A stretch of 5,319 bases of DNA from Reyranella sp. GTDB taxonomy: Bacteria; Pseudomonadota; Alphaproteobacteria; Reyranellales; Reyranellaceae. Made by a program: the position numbers and the translations under genes. The DNA is taken from assembly GCA_030679805.1 (NCBI GenBank), contig JAUXST010000920.1, positions 1 through 5,319 of the forward strand. The letters are read 5' to 3'. Below the pieces are notes generated by a model. That model did not search any database and was not told the DNA's origin. It saw only the letters and a list, made by a program, of their open reading frames with translations. Positions within the stretch are counted from its first letter, which is position 1. Each line of letters starts with the position of its first letter. This document shows, one piece after another, positions 1-5,274 of the stretch.

Positions 1-26
1 CTCGCACCGAGCGCGCAGCCAGCGCG

Positions 27-53
27 AGGTCCTTCGCTGCGCTCAGGACGACA
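27..53. repeat. Short palindromic dispersed-repeat element downstream of the protease gene
   Basis: The arms GTCCT (29-33) and AGGAC (45-49) are perfectly complementary around an 11-base loop. Read on the minus strand the core is TGTCGTCCTGAGCGCAGCGA followed by AGGACCT. It resembles the TGTCATCCTGAGCG(C/A)AGCGAAGGA-type intergenic repeats that I recall from many proteobacterial genomes; that family match is from memory and was not searched. A second weak stem, CTCGC (1-5) with GCGAG (24-28), lies beside it. It sits 4 bases past the protease stop codon and has no T-tract, so it may protect or end the transcript but is not a classical Rho-independent terminator. Confidence 0.5.
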
Positions 54-56
54 GTA

Positions 57-1541
57 TTACTTCGTCAGCCTGAGCGCGGCGAAGCGCGGATCACCCTGGC
101 GCTCGACGAACAGCAGCACCGACTTCTTTTTCTGCTGCTGCAGCTTGGCCACGATGTCAGTGACCTCCTGCGGCGTGGTCACAGGCTTCTGGTCGACCTC
201 GAGGATGACATCGCCAGGCTGCAGCTGCTTCTCGGCAGCCGGGCTATTGGGCGCCACCTTGGTGACGACCACACCCTTCTGCTGGTCCGACAGGCCGTAC
301 TTCTCGCGCAGCTGGTCGCTCGGCTTCTGCAGGGTGAGACCGAGTTGCTCGATGGTGGAGGTCACCGGCTGATCGGGCTCGGCCGGCTTCTTGGGCGCAC
401 CCTGGGCCGCGGCGTTCTGCTTGTCGGCCTCTTCTTGCTCTCCGATACGGAGCTTCAGCGGCACTTCCTTGCCGCCGCGCCAGACAACGACGTCGACGGT
501 GCTGCCGACCCGGGCATTGGCAACCAACCGCGGAAAGCGGCGCAGGTCGAGCACGTCCTGGCCCGCGAAGTTCACGATGATGTCGTTGCGCTTCAACCCG
601 GCCTTGGCCGCCGGCCCGTCGGCCGCGACATTGGCCACCAGCACGCCGCGCGCGCGGTCGAGGCCGAAGCTGTCGGCGATGTCGTCGGTGACGCTCTGGT
701 AGCTGACGCCGATCCAGCCGCGCTTGACCCGGCCGAACTCACGAAGCTGGTCGGCGACCTGCTTGACGAGGTTGGAGGGGATCGAGAAGGCGAGGCCGGC
801 GTTGGTGCCTGACGGCGAATAAATGGCCGTGTTGACGCCGATCACTTCGCCGTCGGCGTTGAACAACGGCCCACCCGAGTTGCCCTTGTTGATGGCGGCG
901 TCGGTCTGCAGGTAATCGTCGAGCGAGTCGTTCAGGGAACGACCGCGTGCCGAGATGATGCCGGCGGTCACCGAATGGCCGAGGCCGAAGGGATTGCCGA
1001 TCGCGATCACCCAGTCGCCCACGCGCTCCTTGTCGGAATCGCCCCACTTGATGGCCGGAAGCGGCTTCTTGTTCGGTGGCTCGACCTTGAGCAGAGCCAC
1101 GTCGATACGGCTGTCCGAGCCGATCAGCTTCGCCTTGAGCTGGGTGTCGTCGCGCAGGATGACGGTGATGTCCTCCGCGCCCTGGATCACGTGGTTGTTG
1201 GTGACGATATAGCCTTCGCCATCGATGATGAAGCCGGAGCCGAGCGAGGTGCCGCGACGCTTCTGCTCCTCACCCCCGCGCTTGTCGAAGAACTCCTTGA
1301 ACAGCTCCTCGAACGGCGAGCCGGGCGGCAGCTGCGGCATGTCGCGCAGCCGCGGCCCCTGCTGGGGCACGTTCTGGGTGGTGGTGATGTTGACCACGGT
1401 CGGCATCAGCTTGTCGACCAACTCGGCGAAGCTCTGCGGCGCTTCGCGCGCCCAGACCGGCTGGGCAAGCGCCAAACCGAAAGCCGTCACGGCCGCCAGA
1501 GCGGCGCCCTTCGCAAGACCTTGAAAACCAGAGAGAATCAC
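57..1541 (-). CDS. degP: Periplasmic Do-family serine endoprotease (DegP/DegQ/MucD type)
   Basis: This is a 494-residue secreted trypsin-like protease and chaperone of the HtrA family, which degrades misfolded envelope proteins in the periplasm. Residues 1-31 form a signal peptide with a hydrophobic core and a probable cleavage after PVWA. The protease domain follows, with an LA-loop-like stretch rich in Pro and charged residues (about 60-97). The catalytic triad is complete: His117 in TNNHV, Asp147 in SRIDVALL and Ser222 in GNSGGP. PDZ1 covers about 273-368, a Gln/Ala/Lys/Pro-rich linker about 369-393, and PDZ2 about 394-490. The length is normal for the family. The GTG start at 1541 is chosen because GGAGGT lies 5 bases upstream and gives a normal signal peptide. 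A GTG at 1595 (512 residues, GGGAGG about 9 bases upstream) is the main alternative. The open frame continues to a TTG at 1718, but that lies inside a terminator hairpin. The gene is downstream of hflC on the same strand, across a 219-base gap with its own terminator. Whether it is strictly DegP, DegQ or MucD cannot be settled here. Confidence 0.95.
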   Translation of the reverse strand: MILSGFQGLAKGAALAAVTAFGLALAQPVWAREAPQSFAELVDKLMPTVVNITTTQNVPQQGPRLRDMPQLPPGSPFEELFKEFFDKRGGEEQKRRGTSLGSGFIIDGEGYIVTNNHVIQGAEDITVILRDDTQLKAKLIGSDSRIDVALLKVEPPNKKPLPAIKWGDSDKERVGDWVIAIGNPFGLGHSVTAGIISARGRSLNDSLDDYLQTDAAINKGNSGGPLFNADGEVIGVNTAIYSPSGTNAGLAFSIPSNLVKQVADQLREFGRVKRGWIGVSYQSVTDDIADSFGLDRARGVLVANVAADGPAAKAGLKRNDIIVNFAGQDVLDLRRFPRLVANARVGSTVDVVVWRGGKEVPLKLRIGEQEEADKQNAAAQGAPKKPAEPDQPVTSTIEQLGLTLQKPSDQLREKYGLSDQQKGVVVTKVAPNSPAAEKQLQPGDVILEVDQKPVTTPQEVTDIVAKLQQQKKKSVLLFVERQGDPRFAALRLTK

Positions 1542-1546
1542 GTCCG

Positions 1547-1552
1547 ACCTCC
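1547..1552 (-). promoter_or_regulatory. Ribosome binding site that decides the protease start
   Basis: On the minus strand GGAGGT lies 5 bases before the GTG at 1541. This near-ideal Shine-Dalgarno sequence supports the 494-residue form. The competing GTG at 1595 has GGGAGG about 9 bases upstream, which is acceptable but less well placed. Confidence 0.75.
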
Positions 1553-1610
1553 AGCGGCGCTCGGGGCCATACGGTCGGAACGGCCGGCGCCGCACGTTCG
1601 AGTCCCTCCC

Positions 1611-1641
1611 TACATGAGGGCCGATTGTGGCGCAATTGAAG
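1611..1641 (-). promoter_or_regulatory. Candidate heat-shock (sigma-32-like) promoter for the protease gene
   Basis: On the minus strand CTTCAA (1636-1641) is followed after 16 bases by CCTCATGTA (1611-1619). These resemble the sigma-32 elements CTTGAA and CCCCATnTA, with one mismatch in each, but the spacing is 1-3 bases longer than in the classical E. coli dnaK and groE promoters. It would give a leader of roughly 60 bases before the GTG at 1541. Heat-shock control would suit a Do-type protease, but the assignment is inference from a degenerate motif. Confidence 0.25.
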
Positions 1642-1658
1642 AGGCCGTGATGTTGCCG

Positions 1659-1688
1659 ATTATTACAGCGTTTGAGGGCTGTGACCAA
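1659..1688 (-). promoter_or_regulatory. Candidate housekeeping-type promoter for the protease gene
   Basis: On the minus strand TTGGTC (1683-1688) and AATAAT (1659-1664, five of six matches to TATAAT) are separated by 18 bases. The -35 half overlaps the T-tract of the hflC terminator, so termination and re-initiation would be packed together. The -35 matches only three of six consensus bases, so this is one of two competing weak candidates in the gap. Confidence 0.25.
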
Positions 1689-1729
1689 AAAAGAACCGGC
1701 GGCGTTGCATGACTGCAACAGCCGCCGGT
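1687..1729 (-). terminator. Rho-independent terminator of the hflK-hflC transcript
   Basis: On the minus strand ACCGGCGGC (1721-1729) pairs perfectly with GCCGCCGGT (1695-1703). A second perfect 6-base stem, GTTGCA (1714-1719) with TGCAAC (1704-1709), continues inside it. One bulged base (1720) and a 4-base loop (1710-1713) complete a 15-pair hairpin. TCTTTTTT (1687-1694) follows immediately. It starts about 30 bases past the hflC stop codon. This is a classical intrinsic terminator and separates hflKC from the protease gene, at least in part. Confidence 0.92.
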
Positions 1730-1760
1730 CGGTACAATTTTTACCGCCCTTTCCGGGGTG

Positions 1761-2648
1761 CTATTTCTTCGACGACGGCAGCCCGGACGGGTCGTTGAAG
1801 TAGCGGAAGAAGTCGGTATCGGGGCTCAGGATCATGGTCGAACCGCCCGATCCGAAGGCCTGCTTGTAAGCCTCCAGGCGGCGGTAGAATCCATAGAATT
1901 CCTTGTCCCGGTTGAACGCATCGGCATAGATCTTGGTCGCCTCGGCGTCGGCCCCACCCATGGTGATTTGGGCTTTCAGACCGGCATCCGCCTTGAAGAC
2001 CGCAACCTCGCGGTCGGCCGTGGCGGTGATGCGGGCCTTTTCCTCATCGCCCTCGGCGCGAAGCTGGCCGGCCTCGCGCTCGCGGTCGGTCTTCATGCGG
2101 TTGAATACCGATTGCGAGTTGGCCTGCGGCAGGTCGGCGCGCTTGATGCGAACGTCGACCGTCTCGACACCGAGCTCCTTGGTCTTGGCATTCACGCGCT
2201 TGGTGATGTCGTCCATCAGGTTGGCGCGCTGGTCGGTCAACACCGCATGCAGCGGCACCGAACTCAGGACGCCGCGGATTTCCGAGTTGATGAGCGAATC
2301 CAGGAGGCCACGCAGCGTCGGCTCACCGCCCGGCACGGTCTGGGCGAACAGCTTGGCCGCCACGATCTTGTAGCGGGCGTAGGCATCGACAACGAGCCGC
2401 TTCTGGTCGCCGGCAATGATCTCGAACTCCTCGGCTTCGTAGTCGAGCAGCCGCCGGTCGATCCTCTGGATGTCCTGGACCAGCGGGATCTTGGCGTAGA
2501 GCCCCGGCTCGGTCTTGGGTTCGCCGACGATGGCGCCGAACTGACGCACCAGCACCTGCTTGGTCGGATCGACGGTGTAGAAGGTCTGGGTGAACAGGAA
2601 GGCCACGACCGCCAGGACGATCACGGCCACGATCGAACGGTTGCTCAT
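1761..2648 (-). CDS. hflC: FtsH protease modulator subunit HflC (SPFH/prohibitin family)
   Basis: This 295-residue membrane protein pairs with HflK. In E. coli the HflKC complex forms a large assembly around the AAA+ protease FtsH in the inner membrane and modulates degradation of membrane substrates. A single N-terminal transmembrane segment spans about residues 5-22, with the bulk predicted to be periplasmic. The SPFH core spans about 22-185 and includes QVLVRQFG, EPGLYAKIP and the RIDRR/LDYEAEEFEI stretch (62-77). A long charged, helical, probably coiled-coil region follows (about 185-245, rich in Arg, Glu, Ala and Lys). The conserved family ending ILSPDTDFFRYF lies at 273-284. The length is slightly below that of E. 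coli HflC and appears complete. The ATG at 2648 overlaps the hflK stop as ATGA, so the two are translationally coupled. GGGAG lies 7 bases upstream, inside hflK. The family assignment is secure; the partner FtsH is not encoded in this window. Confidence 0.96.
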   Translation of the reverse strand: MSNRSIVAVIVLAVVAFLFTQTFYTVDPTKQVLVRQFGAIVGEPKTEPGLYAKIPLVQDIQRIDRRLLDYEAEEFEIIAGDQKRLVVDAYARYKIVAAKLFAQTVPGGEPTLRGLLDSLINSEIRGVLSSVPLHAVLTDQRANLMDDITKRVNAKTKELGVETVDVRIKRADLPQANSQSVFNRMKTDREREAGQLRAEGDEEKARITATADREVAVFKADAGLKAQITMGGADAEATKIYADAFNRDKEFYGFYRRLEAYKQAFGSGGSTMILSPDTDFFRYFNDPSGLPSSKK

Positions 2649-3853
2649 CGCGTGGCTCCCTGTGCAGGCTGGGTCTGGCGGGGCGGCTGCGTGACGCCCT
2701 GCGGCTGGTTCGATTTCAGTTCCGGCAGCGGCAGGTAGGGTAGCACGCCGCCCGTGCCGGCCGCGTTCTTGTCGACCAGGACCTTGTTCACGTTACGCAG
2801 GACCTCCTCCATCGTGTCGAGATAGAGGCGCTCGGTCGTGATGTCCTTGGCCTTGGCGTACTGCTCGTAGATCTGGCTGAAGCGTTGCGCGTCGCCGCTG
2901 GCGCGGGCCACGATCTGGGCCTTGTAGGCCTCGGCCCTCTGGATGATCGACTCGGCCTCGCCCTTGGCCCGCGGCAGCACCTGGTTGCGGTAGGTATTGG
3001 CCTCGTTGATGCTCTTTTCCTTGTCGGCACGCGCCGCCTGGACATCGCGGAAGGCCGCGATCACCTCCTGCGGCGGATCGACCCGCAGCAGCTGGACCTG
3101 CGAGATACGGACGCCGAGGCCATATTCATCGAGGATGCGCTGCAGCAAGTCTTTGGTGTCCTGCTCGATGCGGCTGCGACCCTCGGTCTGGGCATACTGC
3201 AGGTTCGACTTGCCGATCACCTCGCGCATCGCCGCTTCCGCACCCGCGCGGACGTTCTCTTCGGGATTGCGTACGTCGAAGGCGTATTTGAACACGTCCT
3301 TGATCTGCCACAGCACGGCGAACTCTATGTCGACGATGTTCTCGTCGCCGGTCAGCATCAGGTTTTCCGTCGAGGTCGGGCGCGGGCCGCGGCTGTAGGG
3401 CGTCGTCGTCGTCTGGCCGCTACGCGAACCGATCACGGTACGGCGCTGGTCCTGGACATTGACCACCACCACGTTGCCGATCGGGGCGGGCAGATTGTAG
3501 TGCAGGCCGGGCTCGACGGGCTTGCCATAGGGCTTGCCGAAAACGAGCTGGATGGCCTGCTGGTTGGGTTGCACGCGAAAGAAGCCTGTAACCAGCCAGA
3601 TCACCACGGCCGCCAGCACGATCAGCAGGATGCCCTTGTAGGAGCCGAAGCCGCCCGGAATGAGGTTCTTGAGCCTCTCCTGGCCCCGGCGGATGACGTC
3701 TTCCATGTCCGGTGGGCGACGCGAGCCAAAGGGTCCACCGCCACCGCCGCGATTGCCGCCGCCGCCCCAGGGGCCACCGCCCCCGCCGCTACCGCCGCCG
3801 CCGCTGCCGCCACCACCGCCCCACGGGCCGCCGCTGTTGTTATTCCACGCCAT
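2645..3853 (-). CDS. hflK: FtsH protease modulator subunit HflK (SPFH/prohibitin family)
   Basis: This 402-residue partner of HflC is the first gene of the minus-strand operon. A cytoplasmic N-terminal tail begins MAWNNN and is almost pure glycine over residues 8-40. A charged amphipathic stretch (about 47-64, with DMEDVIRRGQERLKNL) and one transmembrane helix (about 74-92) follow. The SPFH domain spans about 93-270 and includes the HflK-typical LMLTGDENIVDIEF (166-179) and NPEENVRAGAEAAMREVIG (196-214). A charged coiled-coil region (about 265-345) leads to the conserved PYLPL (372-376) and a Gln/Pro/Thr-rich tail (381-402). A polar stretch with repeated Thr and SRGPRPTS (about 142-163) interrupts the early SPFH domain and looks lineage-variable. 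The ATG at 3853 is supported by TGAGGTG 4 bases upstream. In the known complex HflK alternates with HflC around FtsH hexamers. Transcription most likely starts in the divergent region shared with mrp. Confidence 0.96.
   Translation of the reverse strand: MAWNNNSGGPWGGGGGSGGGGSGGGGGPWGGGGNRGGGGGPFGSRRPPDMEDVIRRGQERLKNLIPGGFGSYKGILLIVLAAVVIWLVTGFFRVQPNQQAIQLVFGKPYGKPVEPGLHYNLPAPIGNVVVVNVQDQRRTVIGSRSGQTTTTPYSRGPRPTSTENLMLTGDENIVDIEFAVLWQIKDVFKYAFDVRNPEENVRAGAEAAMREVIGKSNLQYAQTEGRSRIEQDTKDLLQRILDEYGLGVRISQVQLLRVDPPQEVIAAFRDVQAARADKEKSINEANTYRNQVLPRAKGEAESIIQRAEAYKAQIVARASGDAQRFSQIYEQYAKAKDITTERLYLDTMEEVLRNVNKVLVDKNAAGTGGVLPYLPLPELKSNQPQGVTQPPRQTQPAQGATR
2656..2660 (-). promoter_or_regulatory. Ribosome binding site of hflC inside hflK
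   Basis: On the minus strand GGGAG lies 7 bases before the hflC ATG and inside the last codons of hflK. With the ATGA start/stop overlap it permits both re-initiation and independent initiation, which suits near-equal production of the two subunits. Confidence 0.65.
3734..3832 (-). repeat. Glycine-codon low-complexity tract within hflK
   Basis: Residues 8-40 of HflK are mostly Gly, broken by Ser, Trp, Pro, Asn and Arg, in approximate GGGGS/PWGGGG units. At the DNA level the plus strand is an irregular run of CCGCCGCCGCC and related triplets. Gly-rich N-terminal tails are normal in HflK, but this one is long and unusually pure, and its length may vary by slippage. Confidence 0.85.
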
Positions 3854-3857
3854 TATT

Positions 3858-3864
3858 CACCTCA
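3858..3864 (-). promoter_or_regulatory. Ribosome binding site of hflK
   Basis: On the minus strand TGAGGTG precedes the hflK ATG at 3853. The GAGG core is separated from it by 6 bases, which is good spacing and supports the chosen start. Confidence 0.7.
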
Positions 3865-3900
3865 GGGCCGCTCGGAGACCGCTTCAACGGTTTGCCGCTT

Positions 3901-3929
3901 TTGATTTCATGCCGGGCTGCATATATGTG
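3901..3929 (+). promoter_or_regulatory. Candidate mrp promoter overlapping the hflK promoter
   Basis: TTGATT (3901-3906) lies 17 bases before TATGTG (3924-3929), and 15 bases before TATATG (3922-3927). Either pairing gives a weak sigma-70-like promoter that uses the palindrome CATATATG (3920-3927). Transcription would begin roughly 55-60 bases before the mrp ATG. The motif matches are partial. Confidence 0.3.
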
Positions 3930-3948
3930 ACCACAGCAACACCTTCAA
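3920..3948 (-). promoter_or_regulatory. Candidate hflKC operon promoter
   Basis: On the minus strand TTGAAG (3943-3948, four of six matches to TTGACA) is followed after an ideal 17 bases by TATATG (3920-3925, four of six to TATAAT). It would start transcription about 55-60 bases before the hflK ATG. The element CTTGATTGAAG here also contains CTTG, as in heat-shock promoters, but no -10 element lies at the expected heat-shock spacing. Confidence 0.4.
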
Positions 3949-3992
3949 TCAAGCGGCGACACGTATTTGCCGGGTAGCGGAAGCGAGCGATC

Positions 3993-5135
3993 ATGGCCGA
4001 AGTGACGGAATCAGCCATCCGCAAGGTTCTTGAGACGGTCATCGACCCCGCCAGCGGTGCCGGCGTGGCGGCCTCGGGCCTGCTGGGCGGGATCGCCATC
4101 CGGGGTGGCCACGTCGCCGTCACCCTCAACGTCGATCCGACCCGCGGCACCGCCCTGGAGCCCCTGCGGCAGGCCTGCGAGCAGGCCGTCCGTGCCATGC
4201 CGGGCGTGCTGTCGGCCACCGCCGTCATGACGGCCGAGCGGGCCGCTCCCCCGCCCCCCGCCCCGCCGGGGCATAGTCACGGCCATAGCCACGGGCCGGC
4301 GGCAAAGACGACCGGCGGCGGCGGCCGCATCGACGTTCCCGGCGTAAAACACATCATCGCCGTCGCCTCGGGCAAGGGCGGCGTCGGCAAGTCGACCACC
4401 GCGGTCAACCTAGCGCTGGGCCTCGCCGCCAACGGCGTCGCCACCGGCCTGCTCGACGCCGACATCTACGGCCCGTCGATGCCGCGGATGCTGGGCGTGA
4501 CCGAAAAACCCGAATCGCTCGACGGCAAGATGCTGAAGCCCATCGAGCGCTATGGCCTGCGCACCATGTCGATCGGCTACATCGTCAACGAGGACACGCC
4601 GATGATCTGGCGCGGCCCGATGGTATCGAGTGCGCTCGAGCAGATGCTCCGCGACGTGCAATGGGGCGAACTCGACGTGCTGGTGGTCGACATGCCGCCG
4701 GGCACCGGCGACGCCCAGCTCACCCTCGCCCAGCGCGTGGCGCTCGCCGGCGCGGTGATCGTGTCGACGCCGCAGGACATCGCGCTGGTCGATGCACGCA
4801 AAGGCCTCAACATGTTCCGCAAGGTCGCGGTCCCGGTGCTCGGCATCGTCGAGAACATGAGCTATTTCCTCTGCCCCAAGTGCGGCGAGCGGTCGGAGAT
4901 CTTCGGCCACGGCGGCGCGCGCGAAGAAGCGGAAAAGCTCGGCGTGCCGTTCCTGGGTGAGGTGCCGTTGCATCTCGACATCCGCACGACATCCGACAGC
5001 GGACGTCCGATCGTGATCGACCAGCCCGACAGCCCGCATACCCAGGTCTACAAGAACATCGCCGGCCGGGTGTGGAAGCAACTCTCGGCCAACCAGCGCG
5101 GCGCCCGCAAGGCGCCGACCATCGTGGTGCGGTAG
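3993..5135 (+). CDS. mrp: Mrp/ApbC/NBP35-family Fe-S cluster carrier P-loop ATPase
   Basis: This 380-residue cytoplasmic protein belongs to the family that binds and transfers Fe-S clusters to target apoproteins. The N-terminal MIP18/DUF59-type domain spans about residues 1-82 (LETVIDP, NVDPTRGTALEPLRQAC). A linker of about 82-112 is rich in Pro, His and Gly and carries HSHGHSHG (94-101). The ATPase domain begins near 117. It has the deviant Walker A SGKGGVGKST (126-135), Walker A' LLDADIYGPS (153-162) and the switch motif DMPPGTGD (233-240). Cys294 and Cys297 in LCPKCG form the CxxC that bridges a cluster between two subunits. GHGGA (305-309) and the C-terminal region complete the family pattern. 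The length is typical of fused DUF59-Mrp proteins. The ATG at 3993 is preceded by GGAAG 9 bases upstream, a weak but acceptable site. It diverges from hflK across 139 bases. Nothing in the sequence shows which apoproteins it serves. Confidence 0.96.
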   Translation: MAEVTESAIRKVLETVIDPASGAGVAASGLLGGIAIRGGHVAVTLNVDPTRGTALEPLRQACEQAVRAMPGVLSATAVMTAERAAPPPPAPPGHSHGHSHGPAAKTTGGGGRIDVPGVKHIIAVASGKGGVGKSTTAVNLALGLAANGVATGLLDADIYGPSMPRMLGVTEKPESLDGKMLKPIERYGLRTMSIGYIVNEDTPMIWRGPMVSSALEQMLRDVQWGELDVLVVDMPPGTGDAQLTLAQRVALAGAVIVSTPQDIALVDARKGLNMFRKVAVPVLGIVENMSYFLCPKCGERSEIFGHGGAREEAEKLGVPFLGEVPLHLDIRTTSDSGRPIVIDQPDSPHTQVYKNIAGRVWKQLSANQRGARKAPTIVVR

Positions 5136-5163
5136 AAGTCCTCGCCCAAGTCCACCCTTGCGA

Positions 5164-5186
5164 TTCCGGCTCTCCGCACGCCGGAA
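5164..5186. other. Inverted repeat (hairpin 1) downstream of mrp
   Basis: TTCCGGC (5164-5170) and GCCGGAA (5180-5186) form a perfect 7-base stem with a 9-base loop, 28 bases past the mrp stop codon. No T-tract follows on either strand, so it could protect the 3' end or form part of a Rho-dependent end, but it is not a classical intrinsic terminator. Confidence 0.5.
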
Positions 5187-5198
5187 AGCCAGTAACGG

Positions 5199-5213
5199 CG
5201 GGCTTTTCGCCCG
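5199..5213. other. Inverted repeat (hairpin 2) downstream of mrp
   Basis: CGGGC (5199-5203) and GCCCG (5209-5213) form a 5-base GC stem. The loop is TTTTC on the plus strand and GAAAA on the minus strand. On the plus strand ATATTTG follows, which is only weakly T-rich, so it is at best a weak terminator of mrp. Confidence 0.4.
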
Positions 5214-5219
5214 ATATTT

Positions 5220-5251
5220 GCGGACACCTGGATGTAACGCGTGTTGTCCGC
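5220..5251. other. Inverted repeat (hairpin 3) downstream of mrp
   Basis: GCGGACA (5220-5226) and TGTCCGC (5245-5251) are perfect 7-base complements around an 18-base loop that contains ACGCGT. It begins only 6 bases after hairpin 2, so the stems could stack or compete in a transcript. No protein-coding frame explains it. Confidence 0.45.
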
Positions 5252-5258
5252 GCCCCTG

Positions 5259-5274
5259 TCCGGGATTCCGGGAT
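5259..5274. repeat. Tandem 8-base direct repeat
   Basis: TCCGGGAT occurs twice back to back (5259-5266 and 5267-5274). Its inverse TCCCGGA recurs at 5304-5310, so either copy could pair with it. The purpose is unknown; it may be a small duplication or a binding site. Confidence 0.6.

Noticed and set aside
1575..1609. Possible EcfG-type general stress promoter (GGGAC ... CGTT) upstream of the protease
   Set aside because: The first box is GGGAC rather than GGAAC and the spacing is 19 rather than 16-17 bases.
975..1712. Plus-strand open frame (245 residues) opposite the protease
   Set aside because: It is antisense to the catalytic domain of the protease and runs through the terminator hairpin, and it has no recognisable motif.
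1730..1746. Small inverted repeat CGGTA / TACCG just after hflC
   Set aside because: A 5-base stem with an A/T loop next to a far stronger terminator; it may occur by chance.
1758..2738. Long plus-strand open frame (326 residues) opposite hflC
   Set aside because: It lies antisense to a secure hflC and the end of hflK, its translation shows no recognisable domain, and such frames arise from strong G/C bias at third codon positions.
2885..3904. Long plus-strand open frame (339 residues) opposite hflK
   Set aside because: It is a mirror of hflK codon bias: its end is an Ala/Thr run reflecting the Gly tract, and no domain is visible.
3879..3956. CCGCTT direct repeats (3879-3884, 3895-3900) with an inverse AAGCGG at 3951-3956
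   Set aside because: Six-base matches in a GC-rich region are expected by chance and the spacing is irregular. They are kept here only in case operator mapping points to them.
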